Shown here one piece after another: positions 42,969 to 52,025 of a stretch of 64,000 nucleotides of DNA (positions are counted from its first letter, which is position 1; the number at the start of each line of letters is the position of its first letter). This stretch comes from Rhizobium sp. RM (GTDB lineage Bacteria; Pseudomonadota; Alphaproteobacteria; Rhizobiales; Rhizobiaceae). A program made the position numbers and the translations under genes. The DNA lies in contig NZ_JACAWV010000024.1 of assembly GCF_013390595.1 (NCBI RefSeq), forward strand, positions 1 to 64,000, read 5' to 3'. Under the pieces are notes generated by a model. The model did no database searches and was not told the DNA's origin. It saw nothing but the letters and a program-made list of their open reading frames with translations.

Positions 42969-44053
42969 CAATCGCGGTACCTGCTAACACCCTGCCCGCT
43001 TCGTTTCGCCCGAAGCTCAGATTGGGCTTCAACACCCGGGTTTCGTTCAATGACGACGCCGGGCCGGCGCAAGGACTGCGCGACGGGATCGAACTCTATA
43101 AAGCGGCCGAGCGGCTGGGCTATCAGTCCGGCTGGGCCTATCAGCGACATTTCGATCACTACCTGTCGTCACCATTGCCCTTCTTTGCAGCGGTCGGCCA
43201 GCATACACGAAGGATCACTCTCGGCTCGGCTGTGATCCCTATGCGATATCAGGATCCCATTCTGCTGGCAGAAGCGGCGGGAACCACGGATCTCCTCATT
43301 GATGGCCGGTTGGAACTTGCCATTGCGACCGGAGGCAATGCCGCTTTCGACGCGGTATTTGGTGCGTCCGACACCGACGCTCGCACCGAAGCCAAGCGCC
43401 GGCAGGCGCGTTTTCTCTCGGCCATCTCGGGTGAAGTTCTTCACACCGTCACCGAGGCCCTCCCTGGCAGTTCTCCCGGTGCAGAACTGCGTGTGACACC
43501 CCACAGCCCGACGTTGCGTTCGCGCATTCGTCAGGGGTCGGCCAGTCTCGGCTCGGCGATACAGGCGGCAGAACTCGGCATAGGGCTCATCTCCGGGACG
43601 GTTCTGCACGACCATGAGGATGGCGAAACGTTCGGGGAATACCAGGCCCGGCTGATCGAGGCCTACCGTGCCACGTGGCGCAAGACATGGACAACAGAAC
43701 CGCCGCCGGTTGCAGTCGCCGCCTCCATTCTGGTCGGCACGACTGCCGAGCTACGTGACAAATACGCGGCCTACGATCGCGAGCGCCGTACGAAAGGCAT
43801 TGCCGCGTCGCGTCCGAAGGGTGCGCTCGCACCGGTCGCGCAGCCGGTCGGGGCACAGATTTCTCCAGTCTTTCAGGGAACTCCGGATCAGGTGATCCAG
43901 GCGGTCTATAACGATCCCGGCCTGGCTGCAGCCGATGAAGTCGTCTTGTTCCTGCCACCCGCATTCGGTCTTGCCGAAAATGTGCGTCTGCTGACGGACC
44001 TTGCTCACGAGGTGGCGCCCGCCTTCGGCTGGTCGCCCGCGCTGGACACATAA
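42965..44053 (+). CDS. luciferase-like FMN-dependent monooxygenase
   Basis: A 362-residue LLM-class flavoprotein: GWAYQRHFDHYLSSPLPFFAAVGQHTRRITLGSAVIPM in pieces, DLLIDGRLELAIATGG and SAIQAAELGIGLISG match the TIM-barrel FMN enzymes that oxidise substrates with reduced flavin. The sequence differs clearly from the SsuD-like gene at 44221, so the two probably act on different intermediates. Fifth gene of the transporter operon (ATGA overlap). Confidence 0.85.
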   Translation: MTIAVPANTLPASFRPKLRLGFNTRVSFNDDAGPAQGLRDGIELYKAAERLGYQSGWAYQRHFDHYLSSPLPFFAAVGQHTRRITLGSAVIPMRYQDPILLAEAAGTTDLLIDGRLELAIATGGNAAFDAVFGASDTDARTEAKRRQARFLSAISGEVLHTVTEALPGSSPGAELRVTPHSPTLRSRIRQGSASLGSAIQAAELGIGLISGTVLHDHEDGETFGEYQARLIEAYRATWRKTWTTEPPPVAVAASILVGTTAELRDKYAAYDRERRTKGIAASRPKGALAPVAQPVGAQISPVFQGTPDQVIQAVYNDPGLAAADEVVLFLPPAFGLAENVRLLTDLAHEVAPAFGWSPALDT

Positions 44054-44119
44054 GCAGACATCAGTTCATCCGGAACACGACCGTAGACGCGATATCTACT
44101 CGCCGGGTCGCAGCGGAGA

Positions 44120-44162
44120 ATATTTTCTACACAATCGATAGAAAAAGAAAGACCTGTCTTCC
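44120..44162 (+). promoter_or_regulatory. shared operator-like motif, copy 3 (organosulfur cluster)
   Basis: TTTTCTA and TAGAAAA form a 7-bp inverted repeat around a 9-nt spacer, then GAAAGAC-CT-GTCTTCC forms a second dyad. The whole 43 nt align with 30103-30145 without gaps. It lies about 60 nt before the monooxygenase gene at 44221. Confidence 0.7.
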
Positions 44163-44220
44163 TCATCTCGCTACGCCCGCTTAACCTTGCCCCAACATTC
44201 GGAAACCTCGAGGAGCTCCC

Positions 44221-45324
44221 ATGACCGCGGAATTCATCAGCGTCAGCTTTCCCAACGCGTCGAACGACCTGACCCCCCTTCCGGACGCGCCCGTCGATCC
44301 GGTCTTTCTGGAGCGTTACGCCCGTGCGCTTGACGATTATGGTTTCAACTACACGCTGATCCCCTATTCCTCGTCATCCTTCGATCCCTTCACGCTTGGC
44401 GCGACAGTTCTGGCCCACACGAAGAACATCAAGATCATCGTGGCGCTCAGGCCCAACACCGTCTACCCGACGGTTGCAGCCAAGTCGCTCGCGACACTGG
44501 ACCAGTTGAGCGGTGGACGCGTTGTGGTTCACTTCATCGCCGGCGGCAGTGACGAAGAACAGGCGCGTGAGGGTGATTTCCTCAACAAGGAAGAGCGCTA
44601 CGAACGACAGGAAGAATATATCCGTATTCTGCGCCTTGCCTGGACGTCGAAGGAGCCCTTCGATTTTGATGGGAAATACTATCAATTCAAGCAGTTCCGC
44701 AGCGCCGTCCGCCCGACCAATGGTCTCATCCCGATTTCACTCGGCGGCTCCTCGGATGCGGCGTATCGGATCGGCGGGTCGCTCTGCGACATCTTCGGCC
44801 TCTGGGGCGAACCTTTGAAGGAGACCAAACAGCAGATCGACCGGGTCTACGCCGAGGCCGCCAAGGCGGGCCGAACAGATCGCCCGCGCATCTGGGTAAC
44901 CTTCCGGCCGATCGTTGCCGAAACCGACGAACTTGCCTGGGAAAAAGCGCACAAGGTTTTCGATAGACTGCATGAGAACCGTCAGAAAGGCTTGGCCCGG
45001 GCTCCCGTCAAAGCCGCAACACCTGCCAATGTCGGTTCCCAGCGGCTGCTCGACATTGCCGCTCGTGGAGATGTGCATGATCGTGCGCTCTGGTATCCGA
45101 CGGTCACTGCGACCAATGCAAGCGGCGCAACCACCGCACTTGTCGGTTCTCCCCGCACCATCGCCGATTCCATTCTCGACTACATCGATCTCGGCGCGGA
45201 TCTGATTTCGATCCGTGGTTACGACAATTACAACGATGCTGTCGACTACGGTCGCTACATCCTGCCACTCGTTCGCGAAGGTATTCGCGAGCGCGAAGAA
45301 GCCAAGAAAAAGAACGCCGCGTGA
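44221..45324 (+). CDS. alkanesulfonate monooxygenase-like enzyme (SsuD/MsuD family)
   Basis: A 367-residue LLM flavoprotein close to SsuD: YGFNYTLIPYSSSSFDPF, IKIIVALRPNTVYPTVAAKSLATLD, RVVVHFIAGGSDEEQAREGDF, EEYIRILRLAWTS and the phosphate-binding SLGGSSDAAYRIGG. SsuD-type enzymes cleave C-S bonds of sulfonates with FMNH2 and oxygen, releasing sulfite. GAGGAG precedes the ATG. The FMN reductase at 46637 in the same unit would supply reduced flavin. Substrate unknown. Confidence 0.9.
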   Translation: MTAEFISVSFPNASNDLTPLPDAPVDPVFLERYARALDDYGFNYTLIPYSSSSFDPFTLGATVLAHTKNIKIIVALRPNTVYPTVAAKSLATLDQLSGGRVVVHFIAGGSDEEQAREGDFLNKEERYERQEEYIRILRLAWTSKEPFDFDGKYYQFKQFRSAVRPTNGLIPISLGGSSDAAYRIGGSLCDIFGLWGEPLKETKQQIDRVYAEAAKAGRTDRPRIWVTFRPIVAETDELAWEKAHKVFDRLHENRQKGLARAPVKAATPANVGSQRLLDIAARGDVHDRALWYPTVTATNASGATTALVGSPRTIADSILDYIDLGADLISIRGYDNYNDAVDYGRYILPLVREGIREREEAKKKNAA

Positions 45325-45441
45325 TGCAAGCGGTCTGGTTTCGAAGACCAGACCGCTCGGCCCCCCTCGTTCAATGCAGGGTGAATGAACCACCTCCTCA
45401 ATCGGGGGGCGGCTACCCGAAAGCCAGAAAGTACAAGCCGC

Positions 45442-46623
45442 ATGTCCTACGATCCAAACGTCCTCGACGCCACAACGCGTATTCTCGCCGAGGCAGCACC
45501 TGACGCGGATCAAACCGGTCAATTTCCCTGGACTGGCATTCGTGCCGTTCACGAAGCCGGCCTGCTTGAAAGCACAGTCGCCCCCCGTTACGGCGGCGAA
45601 GGTGCGACGCTGAGCGATGCGGCACATATTCTGGCAGCCCTTGGAAAGGGCGATCCATCGGTTGCGCTGATCAGCGCCATGACGATCTTCAACCATCTGG
45701 GTCAGGCAGCCAAAGGCCATTGGCCGGAAGCCCTCTATCGTCGACTGTTGGTGGAGGCTAAACATCAACCGCTGTTGCTCAACGCCGCACGCGTCGAACC
45801 CGAACTGGGATCGCCGGCACGCGGTGGTCTGCCCGCCACCCGTGCTCGCCGCACCGCGACCGGCTGGTCGATCAGCGGCCAGAAGCGATTTGTCACCGGC
45901 GCTTACGGCCTTACCCATTTCCTCGTCTGGGCACACACGGACGAGGCATCACCACGGGTCGGCACCTTTGTCGTTCCGAACAAGCTGCCGGGTATTACGG
46001 TGATTGAAAACTGGCAGAGCCTCGGTATGCGTGCCACAGGCTCGCACGATGTCGAATTCATAGACGTCGAAATTCCCGCAGAAAACGTGCTGGAACTGGT
46101 CGATCCCTCAATCGCCCAGCAGGACAATCGTGCCCATGCGGCAATCACCCTCGCCCTGACCGCTATTTATCTGGGTGCAGCCGAAGCGGCACAGGAAGCC
46201 TTCATCCGTTTTGCCTATGAGCGCGTTCCCGCCAATCTCGGCCGTCCGATCGCTGAAACCGAGCGCTTTGTTGCATTGTCAGGTGAGATCGACCTGCTCG
46301 TTTCCGGGGCGCGGCAGATCATCTTCAGTGCACTGGAAGGCAGCCTGAACGACCCAGACCGGTTGATCCGCGCCCGATTGCTGGCTGGCCGACATATCCG
46401 GGATGCCGCTCAGATTGCCGTACGCGGCATCGGCAATCCCGGGCTCAGCGCCAATCTCGGCCTTGAGCGGCATTTCCGCGATATCCAGTCCGTGCTGGTG
46501 CATGCCCCGCAGGAGGACACGTCAGTCTTGATATTGGGGCGCTCCGCCTTCGAGCGCTGGAAACGCGAACAAGCTGCCCAAGCAAGCCACCCGTCCATCG
46601 TATCGATTCTCAAAACTGCCTGA
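45442..46623 (+). CDS. acyl-CoA dehydrogenase-fold monooxygenase (DszC/SfnB-like)
   Basis: A 393-residue flavoprotein with the acyl-CoA dehydrogenase fold (GEGATLSDAAHILAALGKGDPSVAL in pieces, GWSISGQKRFVTGAYGLTHFLVW, WQSLGMRATGSHDVEFIDVEIP, RHFRDIQSVLVHAPQEDTSVLILG). It lacks the usual catalytic-base region of true dehydrogenases. Neighbouring LLM enzymes and an FMN reductase point to the SfnB/DszC group, involved in oxidising organosulfur compounds such as sulfones. An upstream ATG at 45385 is possible. Confidence 0.85.
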   Translation: MSYDPNVLDATTRILAEAAPDADQTGQFPWTGIRAVHEAGLLESTVAPRYGGEGATLSDAAHILAALGKGDPSVALISAMTIFNHLGQAAKGHWPEALYRRLLVEAKHQPLLLNAARVEPELGSPARGGLPATRARRTATGWSISGQKRFVTGAYGLTHFLVWAHTDEASPRVGTFVVPNKLPGITVIENWQSLGMRATGSHDVEFIDVEIPAENVLELVDPSIAQQDNRAHAAITLALTAIYLGAAEAAQEAFIRFAYERVPANLGRPIAETERFVALSGEIDLLVSGARQIIFSALEGSLNDPDRLIRARLLAGRHIRDAAQIAVRGIGNPGLSANLGLERHFRDIQSVLVHAPQEDTSVLILGRSAFERWKREQAAQASHPSIVSILKTA

Positions 46624-46636
46624 AAGGAACCTCGCC

Positions 46637-47197
46637 ATGAGCAACAACCTGATCGTCGGTTTTTCGGGCAATCTCGCTCGCCCTTCGAGCACAAGGCGCT
46701 TTGTCGAGAACGTGACGGAATCTCTGGCAGTACAGTCTGGGCTGCAACACACGGTCTTCGACGTTGAAGATCTTGGCTCATCGCTTGCCACAGCAAGGTC
46801 GGTATCCGATCTCGACACCGCCGCCCGTCAGATCATCCAGACAATTATCGAGGCGGAAGCACTGGTCATCGGCTCACCGACGTACAAGGGCAGTTATACT
46901 GGATTGTTCAAACATGTCTTCGACCTGCTAGACCCGGCAGACCTGCGTGGAAAGCCTGTCATCCTCACAGCAACCGGTGGCGGGGATCGGCATGCGTTGA
47001 TCGTCGAGCATCAGTTGCGGCCGCTCTTCGCCTTCTTCGAAGCCTTCGTGCTTCCGACAGCAATCTATACGTCGAGCCGGGATTTCACAGACGGTGTGCC
47101 CTCGCCAGCCATCCACAACCGCGTCAATCAGGCACTGGCGGAAGCATCGCGGCTTCTGGCAGCGCGTTCCTTTTCGGCAACGGTCGCCGCCGAGTAA
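46637..47197 (+). CDS. NAD(P)H:FMN reductase (SsuE/MsuE family)
   Basis: A 186-residue flavodoxin-fold reductase: LIVGFSGNLARPSSTRRFVE (FMN phosphate loop), EALVIGSPTYKGSYTGLFKHVFDLL and KPVILTATGGGDRHALIVEHQLRPLF. Such reductases provide free FMNH2 to two-component monooxygenases, here the three flavoproteins just upstream. AAGGA before the ATG; 13-nt gap. Last gene of the sulfur cluster. Confidence 0.93.
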   Translation: MSNNLIVGFSGNLARPSSTRRFVENVTESLAVQSGLQHTVFDVEDLGSSLATARSVSDLDTAARQIIQTIIEAEALVIGSPTYKGSYTGLFKHVFDLLDPADLRGKPVILTATGGGDRHALIVEHQLRPLFAFFEAFVLPTAIYTSSRDFTDGVPSPAIHNRVNQALAEASRLLAARSFSATVAAE

Positions 47198-47343
47198 AAA
47201 CGGTCCTCGCCGTGTTCCAACTTGCATCAGTACGCCGATGGCTTCGAGCTTGTGGGGCGTCGCTTAAGGGGGGCGAAGGACGTTTGAAAGACAGCGCATG
47301 TTCGCTGGCGATCTAAACGCTTCAGTCACACCTCGTGTTGACG

Positions 47344-50300
47344 TCAACTTTCTTCGCTTTCACTCCGCCGCGCGCCACTGTATTCGCCGCGGTGACCGAG
47401 ACCATGCGTGATCGCGGACTGAAGATCGTCGGCGTCATATGGCTTTGAGAGGATGATTGCATCTTTTTCCGATTTCACAGATGTCGGATCGCCGGTTGCA
47501 AAAACAACAAGAGCTGATGGTCGCAATGTCCTTGCTCTTGCCGCGAGATCTCTTCCTGAAGCACCCGGCAGATTGAGATCCGTGACGAGAACATCGACAT
47601 GCATTGACTGCAGGGCCGTCAGCGCCTCTTCTGCGCAGGCTGCTTCCACCACGACAAAACCGGCATCCTGCAATATTTCGGCAGTCGTCATCCGGATCAG
47701 ACCATCGTCTTCAACCAGAAGGACCGTTTTCTGGCCGACCGAACCGTCATCTTGCTTCGCAGCCGGGATAAGATTTTCCTTCACGTCCAGGACAGGTTTT
47801 GCCTGCTTTGCAATGGCCCGCTGCTTCTGGTTTGCAAGAACATGACGAAACTTTCGGGCAAGAGCCTCGCGGGTGTAAGGCTTGGAAAGCAGTTCGACGC
47901 CGGCATCCAGTTTGCCGCCGTGAACAATAGAGTTTTCGGTGTAGCCGGAGGTAAAGAGCACGGCGATATCGGGCAGACGCTCTTTTGCCTTACGCGCCAG
48001 CTCGGGGCTTTTCAGCGTACCCGGCATGACGACGTCAGTGAACAGGATATCAATCGGAATGCCGCTATCGATCACGGTCAACGCACTCGCTGCGTCAACG
48101 GCCCGTAGCGTGCGATAACCAAGATCCGCCAGCAGCGCGACCACAGTGTCGCGAACCTCGTCATCGTCTTCGACGACCAGAACCGTTTCAGTTCCTCCGG
48201 TTACCGGCCCATTGTCGACAACGACCTCAACATCCTCAGCCTCGAGCGCACGCGGCAGATAGAGCTTTATCGTCGTACCTTCATCAACCTCGGAATAGAT
48301 TTTGACGTGACCACCAGACTGCTTCACGAAACCGTAGACCATCGAAAGGCCAAGTCCTGAGCCTTTTCCCTCCCCCTTCGTCGAGAAGAATGGTTCGAAG
48401 ACCTTTTCGATGATTTCCGGCGGCATTCCCGACCCGGTATCAGTGACCGCCATCATCACATATTGACCTGGTGTCACCTCATCATGGCTGCGTGCGTAAT
48501 CGTCGTCCAGGTGAGCATTCGACAGCTCGATCGTCAGCTTGCCGGTACCCTGCATGGCGTCACGCGCGTTGATTGCAAGGTTGAGCAGCGCGTTCTCGAT
48601 CTGGTTGGGATCGATGAATGTGTTCCAGAGCCCTCCCCCGACAATCGTTTCGACCTCGATTGCCTCGCCAATCGCACGGCGGATCATATCATCCATGTCG
48701 CGGACAAACCGGCTAACATTGACGACCTTCGGTTCCAGTGCCTGTCGCCGGCCAAAAGCCAGAAGCTGGCTGGCGAGTTTCGAACCTCGGGCAACACCGG
48801 CAAGCGCATTTGTTATCCGTAGCGCTGCCCGTTCGTTGCCCGCCACCTCTTTTGACAGAAGCTGGAGATTGCCGGAAACGACCTGGAGGAGATTGTTGAA
48901 GTCGTGCGCGACCCCGCCAGTCAGTTTGCCGATCGTCTCCATTTTCTGTGCCTGTGCGAGCTTCAGTTCGGCCTGCCGGCGCTCAGCCGTTTCCGCGACA
49001 ACCCTCGCCTCAAGCGTATCGTTGAGGTGCCGAAGCTGTTCTTCGGCGCGCTCTCTGTGACGAACCTGTCTCGCGAGAGTATCCGCCTGCTCACGCAATG
49101 CGCTTTCTGCGGCACGCTGGTGGGTTATGTCGGTATGGACGCCGACCCACTCGACAATGTTCCCGGATGATCCGATGACCGGAAGACCTCTGGTCGCAAA
49201 CTGGCGCCATTCGCCGTCGTGCCGCCTTACGCGATGCTCGTGGACGTACATCGACCTGGAGGCAACCGCCTCGTTCCAGGATGCGATCGATGGCTCCATA
49301 TCGTCGGGATGCACGGCCTCGGCCCAACCGTACCCCTGATATTCCTCAAAGCTCTGACCGGTCAGTGAGCCCCAGCCCGGTTGCTCACCAACCATCTGGC
49401 CGTCGGCTGTGTTTGTCCACAAAACCCCATGCACCGCATCCATAGCGGTACGGAACCGGCTGTTGCTTATGGCTAGTTCCGCCTCGCGGATCGCACGATC
49501 TTCGATGTCTATGCCGAGAATATGGACGCCGGGTATCGACCCATCCGGCTCGATGTGGGGCACATAGCGGATTTCTAGGCGACGTGGCGCGCCGCCTGAA
49601 AACGGCATGTCCGCCTCTCCCGTGCACGCTTCACCGGCAAGCGCCCTGTCGAGATCCGCGCGACGTCCCTCGTACGCGGCCTCCCCGATCACATCGCGTA
49701 CAGGGCGACCCACCATGTCTGCCGGCTTAGAACCAAACCAGCTGTCATAGGCAGCATTCGCAAACCGATAGACGTGATCTCTGTCGACGTAAGAGATCAG
49801 CATGGGGACAGCGTCCGTCACGCGTCTGAGTTCAGCCTCGTTCTCAGCTATCCTTGCCTTCATCGCAGCGCGGTCGCTGTTATCGACCACTGTGCAAAGA
49901 ACCCCGCCAACAGTTCCGTCCGCTTCGTAGACGGGCGTATAGAAAAGATCAAAAATGAAAGTCTTGGAAATCCCGTCGCGGATGAGCGTCATTGGCTGAT
50001 CATGGAAAGACCGGAGTTCACCGCGCAGGCCCGCCTCGAGCATCTCACGGTTCCAATCCCAGATCTCCGGCCAGATGCCGGGGACAGTCCCACCCAGCGC
50101 AGCGGGATGGTTGGCACCCGCGATATCGATATAACGGTCGTTGTAGATCATGACGTGGCTCTTGCCCCACATCAGGACCTTCGCAACCGGCGAATTGACG
50201 ACATTGGCAACGGTCGTACGCAGCTCGGCCGACCATAATTGGGAAGCTCCGAGCGCCGTCGTTGTCCAGTCGAAATCACGGATCAACTGACCACATTCCC

Positions 50301-50508
50301 CACCACCGATTGGCCAGGCGGCCGGCAACGGTACGGAGTTTTCGCGGCCGTCCCGCAGCGCCTGAAGTGCAGCGAGGACCAGCTCTTCAGCGCTGGCGTA
50401 CCCGCCGCTTGCAACGAGGCCGTGAATGAGTGTCTCCATATCGGAGTTGAACGAAATGCTGAGGGACTGGCTCTTGGTCATGGCAACTCGTCGCAGGTCT
50501 TCCGGCAT
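47344..50508 (-). CDS. hybrid histidine kinase with ParD-like N-terminus, PAS domains and two receivers
   Basis: A 1054-residue soluble sensor kinase with no membrane segment. Residues 10-57 (MTKSQSLSISFNSDMETLIHGLVASGGYASAEELVLAALQAL in part) match the ribbon-helix-helix fold of ParD antitoxins. PAS-type regions follow (about 75-220, 230-350, 355-480), then a short coil and HisKA with the phospho-His in GGVAHDFNNLL. The ATPase domain has NLAINARDAM, DTGSGMPPE and GLGLSMVYG, and two receivers have ILFTDVVMPG and VLVTDLNLPG. An ATG at 50481 (MTKSQ) is an equally likely start. A single-receiver gene lies just upstream. Confidence 0.93.
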   Translation of the reverse strand: MPEDLRRVAMTKSQSLSISFNSDMETLIHGLVASGGYASAEELVLAALQALRDGRENSVPLPAAWPIGGGECGQLIRDFDWTTTALGASQLWSAELRTTVANVVNSPVAKVLMWGKSHVMIYNDRYIDIAGANHPAALGGTVPGIWPEIWDWNREMLEAGLRGELRSFHDQPMTLIRDGISKTFIFDLFYTPVYEADGTVGGVLCTVVDNSDRAAMKARIAENEAELRRVTDAVPMLISYVDRDHVYRFANAAYDSWFGSKPADMVGRPVRDVIGEAAYEGRRADLDRALAGEACTGEADMPFSGGAPRRLEIRYVPHIEPDGSIPGVHILGIDIEDRAIREAELAISNSRFRTAMDAVHGVLWTNTADGQMVGEQPGWGSLTGQSFEEYQGYGWAEAVHPDDMEPSIASWNEAVASRSMYVHEHRVRRHDGEWRQFATRGLPVIGSSGNIVEWVGVHTDITHQRAAESALREQADTLARQVRHRERAEEQLRHLNDTLEARVVAETAERRQAELKLAQAQKMETIGKLTGGVAHDFNNLLQVVSGNLQLLSKEVAGNERAALRITNALAGVARGSKLASQLLAFGRRQALEPKVVNVSRFVRDMDDMIRRAIGEAIEVETIVGGGLWNTFIDPNQIENALLNLAINARDAMQGTGKLTIELSNAHLDDDYARSHDEVTPGQYVMMAVTDTGSGMPPEIIEKVFEPFFSTKGEGKGSGLGLSMVYGFVKQSGGHVKIYSEVDEGTTIKLYLPRALEAEDVEVVVDNGPVTGGTETVLVVEDDDEVRDTVVALLADLGYRTLRAVDAASALTVIDSGIPIDILFTDVVMPGTLKSPELARKAKERLPDIAVLFTSGYTENSIVHGGKLDAGVELLSKPYTREALARKFRHVLANQKQRAIAKQAKPVLDVKENLIPAAKQDDGSVGQKTVLLVEDDGLIRMTTAEILQDAGFVVVEAACAEEALTALQSMHVDVLVTDLNLPGASGRDLAARARTLRPSALVVFATGDPTSVKSEKDAIILSKPYDADDLQSAITHGLGHRGEYSGARRSESEES

Positions 50509-50555
50509 GTGTCAATCATGCCCGTGATGGCAAAAACGCTTTTTAGAACAATCTA

Positions 50556-50909
50556 CTAAATGGATACCATCGCACGCATCGATGCGCTGAGCCTGTCAAG
50601 ATCATAGGGCTTTTCAAAAAACCTGGCGCCGTCCGGCAACGTCGATCGCTGTGGACGAACCATGCCTGAAGCCACGATGATACCGACCGCGGGCCATCGC
50701 TCGCGCACGTGTCGGGCGAGTTCGATCCCGTCCATCTTTCCAGGCATGTTGACATCCGTAAACACAATCTGGATGTCGTCGCGCTTTTGAAGGATCGCAA
50801 GAGCCTCGTCTGCGTTCACAGCCTCGACCGGGTTGATCTGCTCGCTGGCAAGATAATCGGCAACGTCCATGCGGATAAGCGCGTCGTCCTCAACGATTAA
50901 GACCGTCAT
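50556..50909 (-). CDS. single-domain response regulator
   Basis: A 117-residue receiver: MTVLIVEDDALIRMDVADYL (acidic pair), IVFTDVNMPGKMDG (phospho-Asp), VASGMVRP and FFEKPYDLDRL (Lys-Pro). No output domain. An in-frame ATG at 50933 would add 8 residues. It lies 47 nt before the hybrid kinase on the same strand and is its likely partner in a phosphorelay. Confidence 0.88.
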   Translation of the reverse strand: MTVLIVEDDALIRMDVADYLASEQINPVEAVNADEALAILQKRDDIQIVFTDVNMPGKMDGIELARHVRERWPAVGIIVASGMVRPQRSTLPDGARFFEKPYDLDRLSASMRAMVSI

Positions 50910-50933
50910 CGGAAGCCTGTGTGCATTGTTCAA

Positions 50934-51593
50934 AATGTGTCCGCCCCATTTCGCGCCAGCAAATCAAATACCATGCGAGCACTCTCCGGTAGATCCATGG
51001 CCCACGATGCCGCTCAACGCGGCGAGGCGAATATTGTTCCGCCTCACCACGTCGTCTCACGGAAATTCGTCGATGGCACGAAATCGATACGCTTGTCGTC
51101 GCACCTCTATGATCTACGACGCTTTGTATACAGGGTTTCACAGATCCAGAGATTCGGATGAAGGGGCCTGTGCGGGGAGCTGGTTTTGCGCATTCCAAGA
51201 ACAACCGCCCAGTTCGGACTGCGACGTCCTCGCTCCAAACATGAGTTATCGGATCCATCTCTATAACTCATAATTATTGCCATATTTGAGCTATTGCAAG
51301 GCGGTCTATCGCTCAACACCCCGAACTGCGGCTCCCCATTCAAGACGCAGCGATCGACGGTAATCTCTTCCCCTAAACATACTTTGTGAACGGGCGCCCC
51401 CTATTTGCGCTCGCCCTCGGCATTGGTCGTCGAGATAAACGGAATGAGCATGCAACACGCAGCTGGATGACATGCTGTCGCTAATGCGATCACCAACCGT
51501 CTCAATGATTTCGGTCAGCACCTGCATCGGAGCGATGGTCTCCAGATAAGTGACCGGACAGACAGGGCTCTGGCTCGAAGGCCAGGCGTGTAT
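50934..51593. other. intergenic region without recognised gene
   Basis: About 660 nt without a convincing gene on either strand. One perfect inverted repeat (51241-51249 and 51263-51271, arms ATGAGTTAT/ATAACTCAT, 13-nt loop) stands near the middle and may be an operator or a transcript end. Confidence 0.4.
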
Positions 51594-51890
51594 TCAGTCT
51601 TTGTGCTCTGGCATGTCCTTGAGCTGATCTTTCGTCCATGTGGTGACCGCATGGACGGCACCATCGTCGTCCCGCATGAACTCGAGATCGAGAAGTGGGA
51701 CCGCCACCGGCTTCGCCCCAATCCCAAGGAAACCGCCCACATCAATGACGGCTTTTCCGCTCACTCCACTTCCATGAATATGGTCCAGCTTACCGACTTT
51801 GTGGTCGTCGGCACCGTAGATCGTGGCGCCCTCAAGAATTGCGGGGGTTAGCTCTGCCTCGGTAAGGCGTACGTGATTGCTATGGTCCAT
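51594..51890 (-). CDS. PRC-barrel domain protein
   Basis: A 98-residue protein made of a PRC-barrel: ILEGATIYGADDHKVGKLDHIHGSG, KAVIDVGGFLGIGAKPVAVPLLDLEF. The family occurs in photosynthetic reaction centre H subunits, RimM and many small stress proteins of Rhizobiales. Role here unknown, probably general stress, because an EcfG-like promoter is found 37-61 nt upstream. Confidence 0.88.
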   Translation of the reverse strand: MDHSNHVRLTEAELTPAILEGATIYGADDHKVGKLDHIHGSGVSGKAVIDVGGFLGIGAKPVAVPLLDLEFMRDDDGAVHAVTTWTKDQLKDMPEHKD

Positions 51891-51926
51891 CGTCAGTTCC
51901 TCCGTGTCTATGAACTTGCTTATTCA

Positions 51927-51951
51927 AACACGGACCGGCGCTGATAGTTCC
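51927..51951 (-). promoter_or_regulatory. EcfG-like promoter
   Basis: Minus strand GGAAC (51951-51947), 16 nt, TGTT (51930-51927), near the consensus GGAAC-N16/17-CGTT, upstream of the PRC-barrel gene. Confidence 0.6.
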
Positions 51952-52025
51952 GAAATTAGCGCCGCTCTGTTTTTGCTCACGTTTCAGCAGGTGACGAACA
52001 GCGGTGCGGTCTCAAGATCGATGGA

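Noticed and set aside
44737..45936. 399-codon minus-strand open frame
   Set aside because: It lies opposite the SsuD-like and DszC-like genes, whose protein motifs are unmistakable; its own translation shows no domain. High GC makes long antisense frames common.
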